Shown here piece after piece: positions 60,887 through 64,000 of a stretch of DNA of 64,000 nt. The stretch spans positions 41,508-105,507 of the forward strand of contig CACRXP010000157.1 in assembly GCA_902702965.1 (NCBI GenBank), written 5' to 3'. The notes beneath the pieces were generated by a model. The model was given only the letters and a program-made list of their open reading frames with translations. It was not told the origin of the DNA and ran no database searches. Both the position numbers and the translations under genes were made by a program. Each line of letters begins with the position of its first letter. Position 1 is the stretch's first letter. Origin of the DNA: Spirometra erinaceieuropaei. Taxonomy: Eukaryota; Platyhelminthes; Cestoda; Diphyllobothriidea; Diphyllobothriidae.

Positions 60887-63148
60887 CTGGGAGAGGAAAA
60901 ATAGAGTTTTGGCGGTCTCTCAAACAGGGCTTTATATTATCTCACTTTATTGCATCTAACAAGTGGTCAAAGTCAAGTTGAGCGGGGAATTAACAGAGGG
61001 GACACTTCTATAGACCAAATTATAAAAACGAAAGTACGATCTGTAAATACCTGTTCTGGTTGGAACACCAACATGCTGCTAGAAGAGAGCTGCAGCAAAG
61101 AATTCCGTGTGAGCGTTTGCGATGATGTACTCGTACGACCATATTACACTTACTTTGCAAAGTACAGGCAATGAAGAAGGATATTTTGCACAAATCGTGG
61201 ACAATGAAAAGTATCTAGACTATCTATGCTGTCTTGAGTTGCCTTTCGGGCGCTAGACCATCGGCGCCTATTTCGACGAGTCACACTTCACGTGCTCGGA
61301 CACGTAAACGGGTAAATGGCTGTAGTCCATCGACCTCTATCCAGATTGACTGATCAGGAAGGGTGGCTAGCTAGCAACAATAACTGATCTGTAGGCCAAC
61401 TGCCAAGTAAAAAATAGCAGTCCAAATTTATACCCTCTGGTTAGTGATAAGCGCCGTTTGCCTGGTAAGGGCATTCCTTGAATGGCCAAAGAGCACAATG
61501 ACGGCATAAGCTGGCAATGAATAGGACTTTAAATTCAGAGACTTATCAAGGCTATCTTTTATAACACAGGAAGTATTTTAAAAACTATATTCCAGTTTTC
61601 GGAGCACTGAGGCATGCGCATCAAGACTTACCTTGTATGCCAACCAAGTTATCTGGTGTTTTCTGAAGGCTAACTTGTTTGGCTGTTCAACATCAACCTT
61701 CCTCGGTCGGTTGTCCGAGGTAATAGACTTAAGCAACTCAAGCTGAGCCCCATCAGTTAGTTCATCTTGACTAACAGTGCGAATCCCCGACTTGGTAGAG
61801 GCAAGAACATCCATGACGGCGGACGAACGAGCTCCGATGGGTACCTGGCCACATCCACCGAGGCGGGCCCGCTTGCGCTTAAAAATATAGCGAATAGGAG
61901 CTTGTAAATGAATGAGAGAAGAGAATAGGGAAAAATAAAGTTTCCATCTATTTTAAATGCTGTTTGACTGACTGGAATCTCGAGAATGTGGAAGTTGCAG
62001 ATACTAAACAACTGTAACGCGTGCAGAACCTACCTCTGGGGCAGGAATAAAGGAGGCTTCTGTCCAGACGGGTTCCGGCTCCTCCACATCATCTACCTGA
62101 CTCGATTCCTTAGCTGAATGATCTGCAGGTCCCTGTCCCGGTTCAGGAAGGTCCGCATCGGCAAACGGTTTTTCTGGAAGAACTGGAAGTCCTGGAGGCG
62201 CGGAACTGGGAACACTAATTTTGGAAGGAGCTGAACTTGGAACATGAGAGGTAGCCGGGTGGGAAGAAGAATTAGATGAGGATGGGACGGCAGATGATGA
62301 TGCTGCCGCTGTCTGGCCAAGAGCAGTCAAACGCTCTGCCTCCTTTTTCGCATCGTAGAAGGAGAAATACTTTGATTCTCCGGTTCCCTGTTCGGCGTCA
62401 TCATCGATATCTGCGGTGAACTCATCTTCATCCTCCTCCGGCAAGGTAGGATTCGCGGATTTCAGTTGAGCGGCAGCCCGCTGACGTTGTTCATATTGCT
62501 TTACAAGACCTTCGGGTGCCTTTGGCCTAGCCAGTTGATGAGGAATCATCATCGGCGAACTGCCCTCGCGAACGATAAGGGCTCGCGTGGGTGGGAGAAG
62601 ATCCAGCAAGCTGGTAGACTGCTTTTGTTTTGCCGGATATGTCTGAAAAATGTAATAGCTAGGTGGTTAACCTTGGAAATTGGTGAGGTCAGCAGAACCA
62701 ATTGCTCGACTGGTCTCAAAACTAACGGGATAACATGCACTTTGAAGCCGGCAAATTTCTCGGAGGCTTACCTGTGTCTTTTGGGGTTTCATGCTGCTTT
62801 CGTCGTCACTGTCATCCGAAGAATCTAGCTGAATATACTGAGACAATGGAAATCACAGATACCTCTTCTAGTGTTGGAATTGTTATTAAAACCTTTCCTG
62901 ACTTTGAAGTTCGTCTTTCAATGTTTAAAGGCTTTAAAAGAGGCTTTGCATTCCTGGGAATCCGCATTTTATACTCGGCCTCGACAGAATCCATAAACTG
63001 TTCCGATGAGTTTGGCGGCACAACTTTTTGTGAAAGATTCGACACTTCGGGATTTGTTTCTTCTAAAGCAACAGATTATTAGCAATACGGGGAAAGCACC
63101 CTCGGAGTCCGAAGAATCGTCGGAGCGGTCGTAATTAACGAGCGCCAT
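60800..63148 (-). CDS. PRCC: PRCC-like protein (proline-rich, mitotic checkpoint / splicing associated)
   Basis: Complete gene on the minus strand: exons 63148-63100, 63062-62863, 62828-62772, 62642-62034, 61877-61632 and 60886-60800 (1248 bases including stop, 415 residues; human PRCC has 491). Human PRCC is a nuclear protein that binds MAD2L2 and is found with splicing factors. Matching features are the N-terminus MALVNYDRSDDSSDSE (human MSLVAYASSDESEPDE), KVLITIPTLEE then an acidic Ser/Asp stretch, LLPPTRALIVREGSSPMMIP (human LLPQPKNLTVKETNRLLLPH), KYFSFYDAKKEA, the Pro/Ser-rich middle, DELTDGAQLELLKS, RKHQITWLAYK, and the C-terminal SKYGF. All introns are GT-AG and phases close without a stop. 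Two introns are only 37 and 34 bases. The KRNRGREEINFVEI block of vertebrate PRCC is poorly conserved, and the start of exon 5 is the least certain border. Confidence 0.9.
61632..61877 (-). CDS. PRCC: PRCC-like exon 5
   Basis: 82 codons from an acceptor ATATTTTTAAG to donor GTAAGT. It contains DELTDGAQLELLKSI and FRKHQITWLAYK, matching DDQLSGAQQWMTKSL and RRKHQITYLIHQ. The first 25 residues diverge from the family. Confidence 0.85.
62034..62642 (-). CDS. PRCC: PRCC-like exon 4
   Basis: 203 codons, acceptor CATTTTTCAG, donor GTAGGT, phase 0 at both ends. LLDLLPPTRALIVREG and MMIPHQL are conserved, followed by an acidic patch and a low-complexity Ser/Pro/Ala region, then EASFIPAPE (human DASFIDDE). 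Confidence 0.92.
62772..62828 (-). CDS. PRCC: PRCC-like exon 3
   Basis: 19 codons, LDSSDDSDDESSMKPQKTQ, between a 34-base intron and donor GTAAGC. It matches the acidic stretch before the Lys-rich segment of PRCC. Confidence 0.85.
62863..63062 (-). CDS. PRCC: PRCC-like exon 2
   Basis: 200 bases following the 37-base intron. The frame runs from ETNPEVSNLSQKVVPP to SKSGKVLITIPTLEE. The donor is GTATCT. The last part aligns with RKEPVKIAAPEL of human PRCC. Confidence 0.85.
63100..63148 (-). CDS. PRCC: PRCC-like exon 1 with start codon
   Basis: ATG at 63148-63146 gives MALVNYDRSDDSSDSE. The donor GTGCTT (63099) leaves one base, which restores the frame in exon 2. The alternative donor 11 bases further on would shift the frame. 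Confidence 0.85.
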
Positions 63149-63199
63149 TTCGCAGCCGACGGAACCGATAAACCCAACTTTAAGCCAAATGCCCAACTT

Positions 63200-64000
63200 T
63201 ATTCAGAAAAGTTAGCTTACGCAAGATCCAAAGTTTAATTGCCGGAATTTCTCAGTATTTCATTCCTACCATATTATTTATGCAAGTTTGCAAGCTTTTT
63301 TATATTTTCTGCGTCCTCTGTCGTGAGCCACACAGACCTCTAACTAAACTGCTTGCTGTCGATTTCTGACACATTCGTCGCTCATTCAGGAATTATCCAT
63401 AGATTCTGCCAGTGGAATACTTTGTATTTCCGAGTCCACCAGTTAGCTCGTATATTCCATAATAACATGAAATCTGAAGGTGTAGAAAGGCAAAACTTGA
63501 TATCTGGACACTTACCAGAAACACCTTATTCTAGCCCGTTTGCAGACGACGAAGTCTCTTAAAAGCTTAGCATGATGAGAAAGCTATACAAATAAATTCT
63601 CGTTAATGGATATCAGTCTGTCGTTTACGATAGTGAGGACAGTGTAGGACATCCTGAACAAGCGGCATTTTAGGTCTCACGATAAAAGACTTGACAGCTT
63701 TCCCACAACGCCTACGTATACGTTTGAGGAAGAAATAAACTTGCCATTTCAAAATTGCATGTCATTGACTAAAAGGGATTAATGTGGTGGCAATCGGGTT
63801 TGGTGTTCAAGAAGTCCTTGCTTAACCATTCGTCATTTGCTACTGTGTTGTAACCACCTTCTTTTCGTACCTATAGTGAGCCGGACATCGGTTTGAACAT
63901 TATAATTGAAGCACGCTTTTAGATTGCTTAGTAATGATCCTCGCTGATGATCTCATATTACTGCGTGCAGGCGGAGTTGAGGAACACAGCCGATTTCATG
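63200..64000. other. Region upstream of the PRCC-like gene; no clear gene
   Basis: A 69-codon frame at 63353-63562 (+) is not recognised. Near the end, 63930-63970 reads MILADDLILLRAG, which resembles the catalytic block of a LINE reverse transcriptase, possibly the edge of another element that continues outside the window. Confidence 0.35.

Overview
The window looks like a piece of a large, repeat-rich flatworm nuclear genome, most likely a tapeworm and perhaps a diphyllobothriid such as Spirometra. The clues are sparse genes split by long introns alongside introns of only 34 and 37 bases, CR1/RTE-like LINEs, Penelope-like elements (PLEs), a Gypsy element of the type seen in schistosomes and tapeworms, tRNA-derived SINEs, and degenerate C2H2 zinc-finger repeat ORFs that I recall from diphyllobothriid data. 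The species call is inference. There is one assembly gap of 234 N (34278-34511).

Only two host genes can be read with confidence. (1) A dipeptidyl peptidase 8/9-like serine protease (prolyl oligopeptidase family S9B) runs on the + strand for more than 31 kb. Exons lie at 23642-23799, 26249-26417, 31839-32070, 41739-41901, 43175-43447, 46111-46181, 47128-47429, 49076-49307, 49823-49934, 50018-50120, 52315-52465, 53244-53397 and 54842-55009. Splice phases agree across all joined exons. The start codon, and the part of the propeller between 32070 and 41739, were not found. (2) A PRCC-like (mitotic checkpoint / splicing-associated) gene lies on the - strand at 60800-63148. It has six exons, a complete frame of about 415 residues, and two mini-introns.

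Layout: 1-6.7 kb has no recognisable gene. 6.7-10.2 kb holds a decayed Gypsy element on the - strand, cut by a LINE tail and bounded by a tRNA-like SINE. 10.5 kb is a large trinucleotide microsatellite. 11.2-16.5 kb is a graveyard of CR1-like LINE fragments with a tandem repeat at 13.4-13.9 kb. 18.1 kb carries two adjacent strong hairpins. 21.5-23.4 kb has SINE units and an RTE-like LINE lying inside an inverted repeat. 23.6-55.0 kb is the DPP gene. Its introns hold TA-flanked palindromic MITEs of about 1 kb, PLE fragments, PLE terminal repeats with hammerhead-ribozyme cores, SINEs, a telomere-like degenerate repeat, a zinc-finger-like repeat ORF and a CR1 LINE. 55.0-60.8 kb has nothing recognisable. 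60.8-63.1 kb is the PRCC-like gene.

The most interesting non-coding system is a set of at least five hammerhead-like ribozyme cores (at 22030, 23303, 26742, 27123 and 33359). They lie in PLE-type terminal repeats and share a loop-less, self-complementary stem III (ACGT), the architecture expected of ribozymes that act as dimers. Two pairs are arranged head to head in large inverted repeats.
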